This document shows positions 1 through 14,500 of a stretch of 64,000 bases of DNA, in pieces. The stretch comes from Cotesia glomerata (taxonomy: Eukaryota > Arthropoda > Insecta > Hymenoptera > Braconidae): contig NC_058161.1 of assembly GCF_020080835.1 (NCBI RefSeq), forward strand, positions 16,419,603 through 16,483,602, in the 5' to 3' direction. The number at the start of each line of letters is the position of its first letter. Position 1 is the first letter of the stretch. The notes beneath the pieces were generated by a model, which saw only the letters and a program-made list of their open reading frames with translations, did no database searches and was not told the DNA's origin. The translations under genes and the position numbers were made by a program.

Positions 1-540
1 AATATATTTGGTCATATTTGATATATCTGGACATATCTGATGTATCAGATCTTTTTCAATACATCAAATATATACGATATCTGATCAGATTTAATATACC
101 TGATCAGGTACATTTGGTCAGATCAAATATATCTGATCATATCTGATGTATTTTATATGATTTGATATACCTAATCAGATATATTTGATCATATCCAATA
201 TATCTAATTAGATCTGGGATATCTGATAATATACCTGGATATATCTGATCTTTATCAATAAATCAAATAGATCCGATATAACACATCAGGCATATTTGGT
301 CATATCTGATCAAATTAGATATATCTGGCCAAATATATTTGGTCAGATCAGATATATTAGGTCATATCTAATACATCTTATCAGATCTGTCATTTTTAAT
401 CATAAATATCTGTTCGTATCTGATATACCTGATATATCTGATCAGATTGAATATTTCTGGTCATATCTGATATATTTAATCAGATTTTATATATTTGATC
501 ATGTCTGATATATCTGACCATATCTGATCAGATCAAAGTA
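1..540. repeat. TGATCA-rich degenerate satellite
   Basis: This stretch is built from imperfect short units such as ATATCTGATCAGATAT, repeated with many substitutions. The units are nearly self-complementary, so both strands look alike. A short ORF inside (296-508) is repeat translation, not a gene. A related but distinct array lies at 12900-13910. Confidence 0.8.
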
Positions 541-1452
541 AACCCGTCAAGTAATTTAACCTTTTGATAGCTAAAAATTTCATAAAAATCTTCTAAGGTT
601 CAAATAACTAACGATATAAATAACATGGGGCAGGTAGCCGAACAATGATTATGATTACAAAACCATAAAAAACTTTCTAACATTGAAATAACACCTTTGG
701 ATAGTATTACTATTGATGAAGATGATCAAAAGAAGGAAGCAGGGTGGTGATTCTCAAGCTCAATGACGTTTTTGCAATCAACCCTCAGGGGTGTAAGTAC
801 AATCGAAGCTAATGAACTAGTTACGACCCTTGAAGTTACCGGGAAATAAGTCCATGTGAAAGCTCTAGTGTGTTGAAGAAAAAAGAATAACCATAACCGT
901 TATTTCACGCGCGTCTGTGTATGTATGTGTGTTGTCTGTGTGTGCTTGGTGTGATGTCGTCACAAGCTTATTAATGTTCTCGACAAATAACGTTTGTATT
1001 GAATTGTATTAGTATTGATCGATTTGATTTATTTTTTTTACTGCTAAATAATTACCAGCCAGAATCAATGATTAATTATTAATTATCTGTAATCATAATT
1101 AAACCAACTAATTAGCCGGTTAATACCAGTATTTGTAGATATTGTGTTGTGCCGTAAGTATTTTTACTGCTCGTAGTAATTAGTAATTAATAGAGTAGCT
1201 GTAGAATAATCCAGTATCCTATTAAACGCTCTGTGTGTGTATGTATGTTAACTTTCTTAAAATAACTCCTTTCCTCCCTTTCCTACTTAACAAATTATCC
1301 GACTAACATAACGCCCCAAGTTTTATGAATTGAAAATTAAGTTGATTATTTAATTATTGAGACACATTCAGCGTTTGGGATTGTAGTTATTATTTTTATA
1401 CGGAGGACCTGTATTGGATATCAATCTTGCAGACTTATTATTTTATCTATAG
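541..1452. other. Non-coding stretch 5' of first visible collagen exon
   Basis: AT-rich sequence with a GT-rich patch near 915-955. I see no Gly-X-Y exon and no convincing signal or membrane-anchor exon. It is probably intron, because the collagen exon at 1453 starts directly behind a TATAG acceptor and the cytoplasmic and membrane parts of the protein are missing from the window. Confidence 0.4.
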
Positions 1453-4400
1453 ATGACAGGGGACTGCCGTTGTCCACGATCATTGAGAATTGGCCTTCCC
1501 GGTTTACCAGGTGAAAAAGGCAACCCTGGGAATTCAGGGCTACCAGGTAGTTTTTTTTTATTTTGGCGACCGCTAGATTTAATACTTACCCGGTTTGAGA
1601 TGTTAGCAAAAAAATTTTTTTTGTTTTGATACCTCGGTTTTCCAATAAAAATACTTCTCACAGTCATTATTCTCTTAATTTTTGGGAGTGTTTCGAGCCA
1701 CGTTTAAAGCCAAAAATCACTATTTTTATCTTTGAAGCCCCGAAAAAAATTTTGTATCAATCGATTACTCTAATTAGTCTCGTATATTTCGAGCACAACA
1801 TATAAACTGTAGAAAAAATAAATATACTAACTACTTTTGATTAGTTATCTGGAAGCTAGAGGGGATAAAATGCCCAAAAACACGGGTTATTTTACATCTA
1901 ACAAAAAAAAATTTTTTTCTATGGCCATTTTATCCACTTGAGAAATTTTTTCGTATTCTAGGGCTCATTTATCAACTTTTTTTATTCTTATTATTTTTTT
2001 GTATCTGTGATAGTTTTCAAGATAAAAAATATAAGAAATCGCTATTTTTAAAGATCGATTTTTCGCATTAAAATTTCCTGACTACAATCAATAAAATAGT
2101 TATTTAATTAAAATCTAGCAACTCTACAACCCATTAAAAGCCCCTGAGTAATTAAATATGTAAGGTAGCGGTCGCCTCGAAAGACATGGAACCCTCTCGT
2201 TGATTGTCAATGAACTAGGCCTCAACAAACATCGAATTCCGAACTAGAATATCCACTTAATAACAACCGAATCGGTGATTTTATATTAAGCGGTGGCTTT
2301 TGTAGGACCTAAGGGCGACGCAGGAGTACCGGGGGCTGCCGGGGTGAACGGAATCAATGGCGAAGCTGGAATACAAGGTCCACCGGGACTCCCGGTACGT
2401 ATTTCACCACTGAAAATCCATTTCCTTGATGGATTAAAAGCCTGGGATTTTAAAACCGGTTTCAATTTTTATAGGGATTAGCGGGACCCAAGGGCGAGAA
2501 AGGCGAGTACGGCGACATTGGACCACCAGGGTTGATGGGTCCACCAGGACTACCTGGACCGCCGGTATGTAACCCTTTAATCTTGTTTTCCTTTGTCAAA
2601 AACACTGGCTCATTCCACGGTTTTGTTTTTAGGGCGCGCCGGGTATCAAGGGAGAAAAAGGCGATAAAGGAGAATCGGTTAGTATTAATTTGCCTCGATA
2701 AATCCAATTACAATTAAAAGACTAACCTCCTCTAAATTTATTTTTTCTTTCTCCGTTTTCAGAAGTACAAAAAATTGAGAAGAAGACAGGTAAGATCCTT
2801 ATTTTGTTATATAATTTTTCGAGAGAGGTCAGAGATTAATTTTAATAAAATTTTGGTTATTTCTCTTTAGGGCGACGGCACTTTTGAAGTGAACGCTGGA
2901 GAAGTGGTAAGTTATTTATTTTCAATGGTTTTATTAATTCATCTCACATTGTTAACTTCTATTAAATGTGATATTTTTTTGCAGATAATGGGTCCTCCAG
3001 GTCCACCAGGTCCAGCTGGTAATCCAGGACTACAGGGGCCTCCTGGAATCAAAGGAGACCGAGGGCACGATGGTACTAAAGGAGAACCTGTGAGTATTAT
3101 TATAATTGTTAATCTATATTATTAAGAGAATAAGAAAAATTTTGTTTTCAAGATAGGCATATGATAAAATCGGTTTTTTAAGTGAAATTTAGTGTCATTG
3201 CAAATGTTTTGACTTGAATTTATGCCTTTTCAAGATTTCATATCATTCTCACCGATATTGAATTTATATGATAAGTATTTAAGCTGCATTCGAAAATACT
3301 TTATCTCTAGACACATAATTAAGAAATGACCTTGTATCTTGAGAACTATTGACATTTTTAAAGATATGAGCTCACCCCGACATTACACTCATCGAGACCT
3401 TTCATTTGAGTACCCACATCAATTTTTCATATATTTATATATACTATATATATGTATATATGAAAAATATATCAAAATGCATGTGGGTACTCAAATGAAA
3501 TCTTTTGATGATTGTAACATCGGGATGAGCTTATGTCTTTATAAATGTCAATAGTTAAAAAATAAAGCAAAATTTTATTTATTTATAGTCCACAAGTCAC
3601 AGCAGTCACATAGTGACTGCAAGGTTGCTAAGTGTTGTTTAATCTCGGAAGTAACTTATCAAAATTAAATACAAATCCGGTAGCTAGATTCTGAGATATT
3701 TATCAAAAAATGATGCATTGATTTTGAGTGCCAATTTAGTATGTGTTCGTCATTTTTTGTGTAAGATTTATAAATTATAATTTCAATACCATTAAGGTTG
3801 GCGAAAAACTGTTGTATTGATTTTGAGTGTCAATGCATCATATAATCTTTATTTTCCTCTTAAAAGCGCTTATAGTAAAAATTCCAATCCCATCAAAATA
3901 ATAAAGAATCAATATTGCATTGATTTTGAGCGTCGATGCAATACATGGAAAAAATCTCTGGGAAAATTTACGATACAATTATTGTAAAGCTGGACTATAC
4001 TTTCATTATTAGTAGTTGTCAAATATTTTAGAAGAAAATTTACCATTTATTTACGAAATTTTATAACTTACTATTATAATTTCACCAAATAATTATTGTA
4101 TTAAATTCGATTAAAAAAAATACGATATTTCTATTGTAAAAAGTAAGGGATTAAAATTTCCTGTGCTGCCTCTGTATCTTTCCAATAGAAGTAACAAATT
4201 TTACAATAGTTGAATTGGAATGTTTTTCAATTAGTGTAAGTGATGACCGTGCACAGCGCTAGACTCTGAGTTTATGTAAATGCTGAAGGACATCAATAGT
4301 AGTTTATCTCGGGTAGCGTAGAGAGACAGTCTCTGGCTACCAACTAAGAGTTCTGGGTTCGATTCCCGGACGAAAACTCCGATTTGTATTTTCGGTTACT

Positions 4401-5493
4401 GCAAAGTTACCAATGAGTTCAATCTCTTTCCTTCTCCCTCCGTAAAATTTATTTTAAAAAAACCGACTGTCAATTTTGACGATAGTTGAATTGTAAAGTT
4501 CACTAACACATCTTGTACAATTAGGTGTATAATATTGGATTTTTTAAGTATCTTGCTAGTCTTGTTTGATGAATAAAATTTACAATAGTAGATCGTAAAA
4601 ATTATTAAGTGACAAGAATAGCCCACCGTTGCTATTTTATTTAATAGAAAATACGATAGTAAAATAGTGAAAATTCCTTCAAATTTCTTTTCATGTATTT
4701 TTCAGTTTTTATTTTTTGTAATGCTCACTTGCTAAAAGTACCCCATCGACGGTAGCGAGTCATTATTAATTTATAGAACAGCTCATTAAATATTTATGAT
4801 ATTCACTGCGTGTAATGGATAATCGTGAGTCAAGTTAATAAAAGGGCTATCTTTTGAGCACTAAGTGAGTAAGTACTTTCAAAAACGCATTACTAATGGA
4901 TCCGATGTGTTTTATATTTCAGGGCGAGAAGGGCGCCAAGGGGGACCCCGGCCCTATGGGACTACCTGTAAGTACTGAATCAAGTCAACACATGATAAAA
5001 AAAAAAACCTGATATCCACTCAATCGCTTAAATTGAAGAACGAGGGAGGGTTTCGTGAATTTTTAAAAGCATTTCGTGATCAAAATTTTAATTTTCGAAA
5101 AAAAAATTTTTTTTCATCATATATAATAAAAAAAAAATTTTTCAGGGCCCAATGGGACTAAGAGGGGAAGCAGGACGGCCTGGCGACGCCGGAAAACCCG
5201 GAACGATGGTAAGAAAAATTTTTTTATTATTATTAATACCGTAAAAAAAAACACGCTGCCTGCTTTGTCACACCTCCCCAAAAATAATATCCGGGACCCG
5301 TTATTGTAACAATTTATTTTAAAATCTTGTGTTACAATCTTAATAATCAATAATAATAATAATAATAAATAATTAATAATAATAAACAGGTTGGCACGTG
5401 GTGATCCGACTAACAACTAACAAGGGGTTAGGTTATCCATCTACTACTTCTACTTCTACTACTACCAACAGAATCGACAATAAAACCTATCTG

Positions 5494-5526
<33 letters not shown>

Positions 5527-8500
5527 ACCAGGATTTCTTACCACTAAACATCAAACCAAGTAGAGCAGCCATTTGCAATGAAGCAAAAAAAATTAATAAC
5601 GCCCAAATCCTTTTTTAAGGAGCTCGATATACATAAATATATATATTTATATATATTTTGTCACTTATTTAAGCGCAGTATTAAAACAAATAATTAAATG
5701 ATTAATAATTAAAGTAACAAAATGTTCACAAGAGCAGATAAAAAAAAGGTTTCTACTTTTACAACAGTGAACAGTGTTTATCGTTGACAATGATAATTAG
5801 CTGCCATATTGGACCGAGGCGGAGGTTACTTAAACTAAAAGAGTCGACTTTGGACTTAGAATCGGAACGATAGTTTAAATTTCAAATATAAATATTGATT
5901 ATGGTGGTAATAAGAGGTTTACTGATCAATTGTTCTATATAGGCTAGTGTGATACATAATATATCATGATTTTACGATTTAACGTAATTTCTTTGTCTTA
6001 TAGTGTTTAATGAAAAGTAATGTCAGATAAGATAAAAAAAAAAAAAAAAAAAAAAAAAACTTACCCGAAACTCGAACCCCCGACCTCAGATTATCGACCC
6101 AAAAAATCGTTTCTACGATATCACGGAAATTACTGAGCCGATTTGGGCCACCGAAAGTTTTTTTTAATCGTTATTTTGGGCTCTATAAGATAAGCTTATT
6201 AGCTAAGCGATCCGTTGACCCGAAATTTTGGCTAAAAAAAAAGTCATATCTGATGTTTTTCTTCTGTACTTAGTCTTTAAAATTCCTACCCTTGTAGCTT
6301 AATTTTTTTCTAAATAAAAATCTGAATATAAATATATGAATATGAACTTCAGTGGCATGGAAAAAATTTGTGTACATATTTCGTCAATGAAGTTCAAAAA
6401 AGTACTTAATAAAATTCAAAAAAAAAAATTAAAGGAGGAAAAAAATACATTGACTGTATAACTGCTGAAAAAAAAATGGCCTACGCTTCTATTGTCACGT
6501 ATTGTCACAAAAAACAAACGTTATTATTATTAATTTAAAATAACTTAATTAAATTTGTATGTAACGAGTGTAATTGGGACGTACGAGTGTGAAAATGAAC
6601 AAAAGTAAATTATAAATAATAATAATATTAATAATGATATTAATAATAATAATGATTATTGAGAAACGTGAGGCTCGTGCCAAGTAAAAAAAAAATCAAA
6701 GCCTCGATGAGATTATTATTTTTTTGGCTTAACATGTATTATTATTTTGATTAATGGTTGATGGTTAATATAAATAAATTTCGAGAAATTCTACGCTGGC
6801 GTACTCTCGGGGCTTTTGTTTTGACTGTATTAATTATTTGTAATTATTAATATTAATTGTAATTGGTAAAAATTACTTATTTAAATTAGTAATTAGTATG
6901 TTTATATTAATAGTAATTTTTTATATTATGAAAAAAAAGAAATTAATAATTTGGTTGTTATTATTAATGACTATTATTAACAAAACACGCACATAAACAC
7001 ATCACAGATAAATTGTAACATACAAACATAAACAATTTTTTAAATGTAACCGACTTTTGAGATTTATAGATTAATAATTAATGATTAATTGATTCAAATT
7101 ATTACGTAAGAAAAAAAAACATTAGAGGTCAATCCTCGATAAGTGTAAAATGTATTTGTTAATCGATTAATGAAAGATCGAAGGAACATGACAAGACAAA
7201 AGATAATTAAATTAACTAACATTGTTTCATGTCTTGATTAATAAACGAGAATGTGCATGTGCCTGTTGCTCTTGCTTATATTAAACAAAGGAAACGATTT
7301 TATCCTCACCCTCCTGCGATTAACGATACTTTTATGACCAGGGTTGCAAATTTTGGGTGAGTTGATATTTTTTTATTTTTATCTTGCAGACTATCGGAGA
7401 TACGACAAAATTATAAGAGTAAAAAAAGTTGACAAACAAACCTTAGAATACACAAAAAATTTTTAAGAGGGTAAAATAGTCATAGAAAAAAAGTTTTCTT
7501 TGTTAGGTTTGAAAAAATCGCATTTTTTAGCATTTTTTGCCCTCTTGGTTCCAATTAACGAATCAAAAATAGTCTATATATTTTTTTTTCTTTCTTTATA
7601 TGTTATTCTATAGATATATGAAGGTAATTGGAGCAAACGATTCATACAACAATTTTTTTCGAAGCTCAGAAGAAAAAAATTTGCAGTTTTCGGCTTTACA
7701 GCACTTAGGAAAGTTTTTTTTGCAATTCATTTTCGTATAAAAAGATAAGTAGTGTCTATCCGAATGATAATATGTGGTTTGCAACCCTGGTAAAAAAAAA
7801 AAAAAATTCACACCAAGAAGAATGCGAAAGCCTGCTCTTGATGGCATAAGACCAGTATCTTGAAGAATTTCGATCTCAGCGCTTGCTTTCATTGTTAATT
7901 TCACCAGACAACCTTCGGACTCATGAAAACCCGCCTTTTGGGCGAGAAATTCAAATTTCAAAAGTGTTGATTGGGAAATTAGCAATGAAAAAAGTGGAAT
8001 ATGAGGCGGCTGTGCATAGTGTGCGCTCGTCGGTAATAGCATTAACTATTTTTAAAGCCATCAGATATTTCATTGACATTTAATCAGACAAATATGACCT
8101 TTAACCCCTTGCAGGGATCGCCAGGCTTAGACGGTATGAAGGTGAGCAAATGGATAGTAATAACTAACTTGCTAATAATTCTTTATCAAAAAATCTAATT
8201 ATCGTTAAATTTTGTTCCCCAGGGAGCACAAGGCGAGCCTGGAGTCAAAGGCGAGCGCGGTGACTCAGGTCTACCCGTAAGTATTCCCCATTTTTATATA
8301 AATAATACCAATAATAACGATAGTAAACGTTTAATTACTCAGCAATTAGGACATTATCCAGCTTAACACTAATTCCATTTGCATTTGTCCTCAGGGTACT
8401 GATGGGATTCCCGGTGCTCAGGTATAGCTTTCGCCTTTAATATATTTCTCTATACCCTTAACTCAGTACTACATTACTCAGAATGCACTCGCATACACAC

Positions 8501-11500
8501 ACAAGCACTCACTATAACCTACAAACTCCTAACTCAACTAACTCGATAAAAAACTTTATGGTCTATTGTTTGTCAAGTGAGTTTTAGTTTACTAGTCATT
8601 TATCTTCATATTCTCGGTCTCGATCTCGAGGTGAATTGTTTATGTTGTTCTCTTTTTGGTGAATTACCTCGCTAGGAGGGAAGGGGAAGGGGGTGGAAAC
8701 GGAAAACAGAATGAATACATTTGTTATTTAAGTCACGTTTTTTGAGTTTTAGCTCAGAAGTCGGAGTTTGTTATTGGATGATATTTTTTTTGTGGAGATA
8801 CTGAAGAATATCATGGAAATTATGCTTAATGATGATATTTTAGTCTTAAATTCTTGAAATATAAACAGCTTTCATGAAAATGCGGCTTAATGATGATTTT
8901 CTAGTCTATTATCTTCAGAATAAAAATGCTTTTCATGAAAATGCAACCTAATAATGATGTTCTAATCTTTTAGTAAGAATATTTAAGATTTTTATGAAAA
9001 CAGAGCTTAATAATTACGATTTACTCTTAGATTCTTAGAATATGCACAGTTTTCATGAAAATGCAGCTTAATAATAATGTTCTAAGATAATATTAGAGAG
9101 ATATTGATCATTTTCATGAATATGCTTCTGAATAATGAAGATCTAGTCATATATTTCCAAAATACCCATAGTTTTCATGAAAATGTAACCTAGTACTGAT
9201 GTTTTAGTCCTCAAGTTGGAAAATATTGAAGATTTTCGAAAAAAAGCGTTATCATACTGTTCTAATCCTGTATCTAAAATATATTGGTGACATTTATGAA
9301 AATGCAACCTAATGATGATGATCAATCATTGAGACTTAAAAATGTCGACGAAATTACGAAATTTTATAGAAATGCGGCTTTAAGATTAAAAATATCACCA
9401 AATTCTGTTCAAACTTCGCCTTTATTGTTCGAGTTATCAAAATTTTATTTAATCGCAATTTAATGATTAATTTCTTGCCTTAAACAACTAAATCCTTCAA
9501 AAGCTTGATAGTTGCTCGAAATTTTTCATTTTTTTCTTTCCAAATTTAGATTGTCTAACTCACTACTTCCCTAATCTCAAAATTTCATTAAAGTTTGACA
9601 ATTTACCATCTTAGATCCACTATATCTTTCTTCTGTAGTGGGTCAGTAGATACCAATGAATTCAGAAAAGCTCCTCGGGGAGACCAATAGATTTTTATGG
9701 TTCCTCCGGGACTCCCCCACTCCAACCTCTTCATCGATGACCATCTTCTCAGGCCTTTGCTTCCGAAATTCTGTTCTCACCCCGGACTCTAGTCTCCTGG
9801 TTCAAAAGCCAACAACTTTTATTGACTTTTCAACACACCACTGTCCGACACTAACACCAACCCCTTTAACACTGAAAGAATGCTCTAGTCTGACTGGACA
9901 CTGTGAAAAATTTCCATTAAATTTTAGTATGGGCGTTGTATCGCTAGACTATAATGAAACTGTACATAATACTATGCAAGTTCGAAAAAGTTTAATTTCA
10001 TTCCTACTAAATTTACAACTGTCCATACGAAAAATTTATAAATCCTACTATTCAATAAATATACCTGGTAAATTTAACTAACAAAAAGACCAAAAATTAT
10101 TAGTATTACCAATTATTTTTACTAGATTATTATAGTAATTTTAAGAATATATTACTTAGTCCGATGTATGTTATTTATAAATTACCATGGTAGATGTTAA
10201 ATTTAAAAATGTCCCATCATAAAGGTATGCTTCTAAGCTTTGACTTATCACACAGTAATCGATCCTATTAGTTTTGTCTATAAGACCGTTGTAGGTTAGT
10301 ACATAGTATGTCCTCGTGCCAACAGACTGAAGTTAAAGCCAAATATTTACCGATCGTTCGACGTTAAGTAGCATTTTAAATGGTTCGTAGCTGGATCGGT
10401 GACCCTCATCATTAAATATTACTTATAATCTAACTTTATAACAAAGTACTGTAGTAGCTTTAAATTCTCGATCTAAAGACTCAATTATGTTGAAACACAC
10501 AGAAAGTTAATAAAAAAAAAAACAAACAAAATCACCGTAATCAACAAACACATTCTATCATCTTGAAAAACTTTACCATGCTCCAGATCAAATTTAGTTA
10601 AAACAAAAAAATAGTAATTTATGTCATATGGCCGCAAAGTGACGATTTTCTGACAACGACCATGTTGCGATATGAGCTTAAGGTTCGTGGCGGGAATGTA
10701 CGAAAACGGGCGTAATTTTAACTCGGCTTCGCCTCGGACGGAAATTTACTCTCATTTTCGTACATTCACGTCACAAACTTTAAAGCGAATATCGTAAAAT
10801 CGTCGTTGTCAAAATCACAGCTTAGTGGCCAAATGACATACAATATTTTTTGTTATTATCGTTCCATAAGTTTAACTTTTGAGGGATAGGAGGCAAATAA
10901 TGACATATTCAAATTTTATGAAGTTTCACAAGGGCAAAAACTTAATTTTATATTAATTATCTTTTTATTAATATTTATTTATGACGTGGTTGTTATTTTA
11001 TTAACATTAGGTCGTCTTCGTAAGAAACTGCCAGCAGAGAAATAATTAATGTCACTTAATAGTAACTAAGTTTAAAATTTACTCAAAATCATCCGTCGGT
11101 ACACTAGAATTTGATTTATTTCGTTTTAAATTTCATCCGATTGCACAAGGATAGTACGGAAAAAAAAGGGGAAGTAAGCTTTGCGGCCTAGGCCGCGGAA
11201 AAAAGGTGGTATGGTAGAGTCTCTAGAAATAAGTATCTTTTCGGATGCCACTCAGCGCTCAAAAGTCGAGCTTTTGGAGCAAGTATAACAAATAAAGTTT
11301 GGAAAATCCAAATGTGCATGCCTTAAGCGCTCGTGTTATCTTTAAATTTTTCAAATTCCCGCAGATAGAATAAAAATTTTTGCTAACGCCATCTAGCACA
11401 CTCCGATAGAAGAAGCAGATCTTCACTAACTCTGTTTATATATTTTTTTTATATATGGCAGCCTAAGATGTAAATTTTTTAGCTTCGACAGTACACATTT

Positions 11501-14500
11501 TATTATTTTATAATCAAACGAATAATAATAGAGTTGTGGTCTTTTAATCAGTTTGTCACAATGAATTTACGGACGTATTGAAATAAAAGTTAAAAGAATT
11601 AGTTTTGTTTTTCGAAAGTTATGGTGATTACAAAAAGAATGTTACATGAATTTTAAAGGATTTTTTCTGAAAAATTCATTTTTTATCTAAATTGTAGGAT
11701 GTTTTCTTTTATTGTGGTATGAAGGCCGACCGACTTTAACCACTATATTATTATTTATTTAAATAAAACTCTGACGAAACCCAGTTTTTTCATTTTTAGG
11801 CGAGAGTAGAGCATACCTACGCTCGCGCTTAAGGCATACAAAATAAATTTTCATGTTCATCTATTGAAAAATTTTCGTATCGCACGTTATAATTTTTAGT
11901 TTGGGCACTGAATAATTTTACTATGTTACATTTTATTTTTTGTGATATACTATAGCATACTTAACTCGGAACTGAAAGTACTATGGGTAATTGTAAATTC
12001 ATCTGGGAAATAAACTTCACCGGTAATATGTACCATACTAAAAAAAAATTATTTATGCAAAGTAAAAATTAATATAAAATTTTCACAGTGTGAGCATGTA
12101 AAATTGAGAGAGTGTATGTGTGAGTGCATGTGTCTTAAGTGGAAGAGAACAGCAGAAACCGGATTTCCGGGTCTTCCTCCAACAATTTCACACTTCCGTG
12201 GCGATTAATCACTCCTGCAATGTGACCGTATTACAGGGTTCCAAAGGCGACACAGGTGCCCCAGGCGAAACCGTGAGTATCCTAAACACGAGTTATTGTC
12301 CCATTATTAACTACAAGATAGTTTAAGTCTAAGATAAGATGGCGGCTTTAATAAAGAAGGGGGGATATGAAAATGTTCATTATCTATTTCTTTCTCTCTC
12401 TTACTCTCAGTTTGGCTTGCATATTACACACATGTCCGTGTCCGTGTCCGTGTCGGGGATGAGTGCAAGAGAAAAAGAGAGAGAGAGAAGATAAATATCT
12501 ATATCTGACGGTTGTCGAATCCAGAAACGCGATGCTAGGTCGCTGCCACCACCATATTCGCCAGACAATAGAGAGGGTCGTAACCCCCCTTTAGTAAGCT
12601 AAAGCCTGTCTCTTTGTCTATATCTGTTTCTCTATCTCTGTTGCTCCTTTTATCTACGAAGCGTGATAGTGTGGACTCTTGCCAAGGGATGGCTACGCAT
12701 CCCTTCGCACGAGCCCATGCTTGAATACGAACGAATGGAATTCTATTTTTTCTTTTTTTTTTTAAGGACTTTTACTTTTTCTGTCAAGCTTATATCGAAT
12801 TTTTACGATGATTAATGCTAGAAAACGATATCTGATTGTATATGGTTTTTTTAGAGGGGGGAGGGTTTAAAGTCGAATGTGGTTGTGGAATATTAGGATC
12901 AAATCTATAGAAGCTTGAGATGGTTTTTGAAAGCAAACATGTCATATATGATCAGATAAGCTATATATGATCAAATATGTTATATTCGAATAGATCAAAT
13001 TTTGATGTCACTTTGAAACTAGCTATAGTATATATGATCAGATATGTCATATATGATCAGTAGGGTCAGAAAGTTAGCGTTTTTTCTTTATTCAAATTTG
13101 AAATTAAACATATGAATGCTCATTTAAACAACTGCAAAAATTTTATATGAGATATCATATTTTGATAGATAAAAGTTACTTTTGAACTGAATATGGCATG
13201 TACAATCAGATATAGCACATATGATGAGATAAAATCAGATGAAAGATTATAAGTTCCTTTTAAACCAGATATGCGATATATGGTCAGATAAAAGTTTCAT
13301 AAATAGATTTAGAATCAGATGTAACATACATGATCAGATAACAGTTTTATAATTTACTTCAGGACGATACATGCCACATATGATCAGATAATCATATGAT
13401 TTTAGACACGATCAAATAATATAACCTTAGTTTTGTCTGAATGTTTATCGTGATCGATAATACTGTGTCAATATATTTCATTTCAACATTATGTGATATA
13501 TCTGATCATATATTGTTATTCTTTACATATTTTTAAATATAATTACTCTATTGTATGTACTTAAAAATTTTTCCATAAAATGCATGGTAGTTTTTCTTTA
13601 TTGTCAACTATATGTGACATGTATGTCATATATGATCAATTGATCATATATATGATACTCATATGACTGTTTATGCTTATATATAACTTATGTCAATTTC
13701 ATATGAACCTTTGTTATGACACATGACCATATGCGGTCAAATATGATCAAATGTGATGTCATATATGATTGTATATAATAATGAATGATCACATATGCTC
13801 ACATATGGTCATATGTGGTCATATATAATTAGAAATAATCAAATTTAATCATATATCATCATATATAACCATATACGATCGTATATAAATATTGTAAATA
13901 AAAATAAAATATATACAACAAATCATTATTTCATCATTAAATCATCTTACTGAATAAGACGAGAGCACTTTGCACATCTCCCCATATTAGTAATCCTAAA
14001 ATTAGCATTGCTAATTAACCAACGCCTGGGTAATTGCACGCCGTATAATTGCCTTAATCAGCTGGCTTTTATAACACCAATAACAATAATATTAATAATA
14101 ACAAAAAAAATAACAATTATTATCGACGTCTATTCATAATAATGACAATGACAATAATTGTGATGATGATGACAATAATGATCCCTTCTCCTCTCGATCT
14201 TCTAACATGGCCTCCAATTCCAGGGTTCACCGGGAAAAAAAGGCCGTAAAGGTGACAAAGGGATCAAAGGTGACCAAGGAGTACCTGGACTAGACGCCCC
14301 CTGTCCTCTCGGAGCCGATGGACTCCCTCTTGCAGGGTGTGGTTGGAGAGCACCTCAGGTACATTATTGAATTTTTATAAATTAAATTTATCAATTAATT
14401 TGGGGCTAATTTTTGGTGGCTTGACTTTTTTGGGGGTAGTGTTTTTTTGTTCTTTATTTTTTAAGCACTAGCTTCTGTGTGCAAAATAATTATTGTTATT

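Noticed and set aside
1453..1455. ATG as the true start of the collagen
   Set aside because: It sits exactly behind a TATAG acceptor, and the expected cytoplasmic and membrane-anchor parts are missing, so it is more likely an internal exon start.
3339..3554. ORF with a relative at 29125-29328
   Set aside because: Both lie in the palindromic core of family B elements.
4310..4380. Functional tRNA gene
   Set aside because: B-box present but no convincing acceptor stem; a related copy at 54.8 kb is part of a larger repeat.
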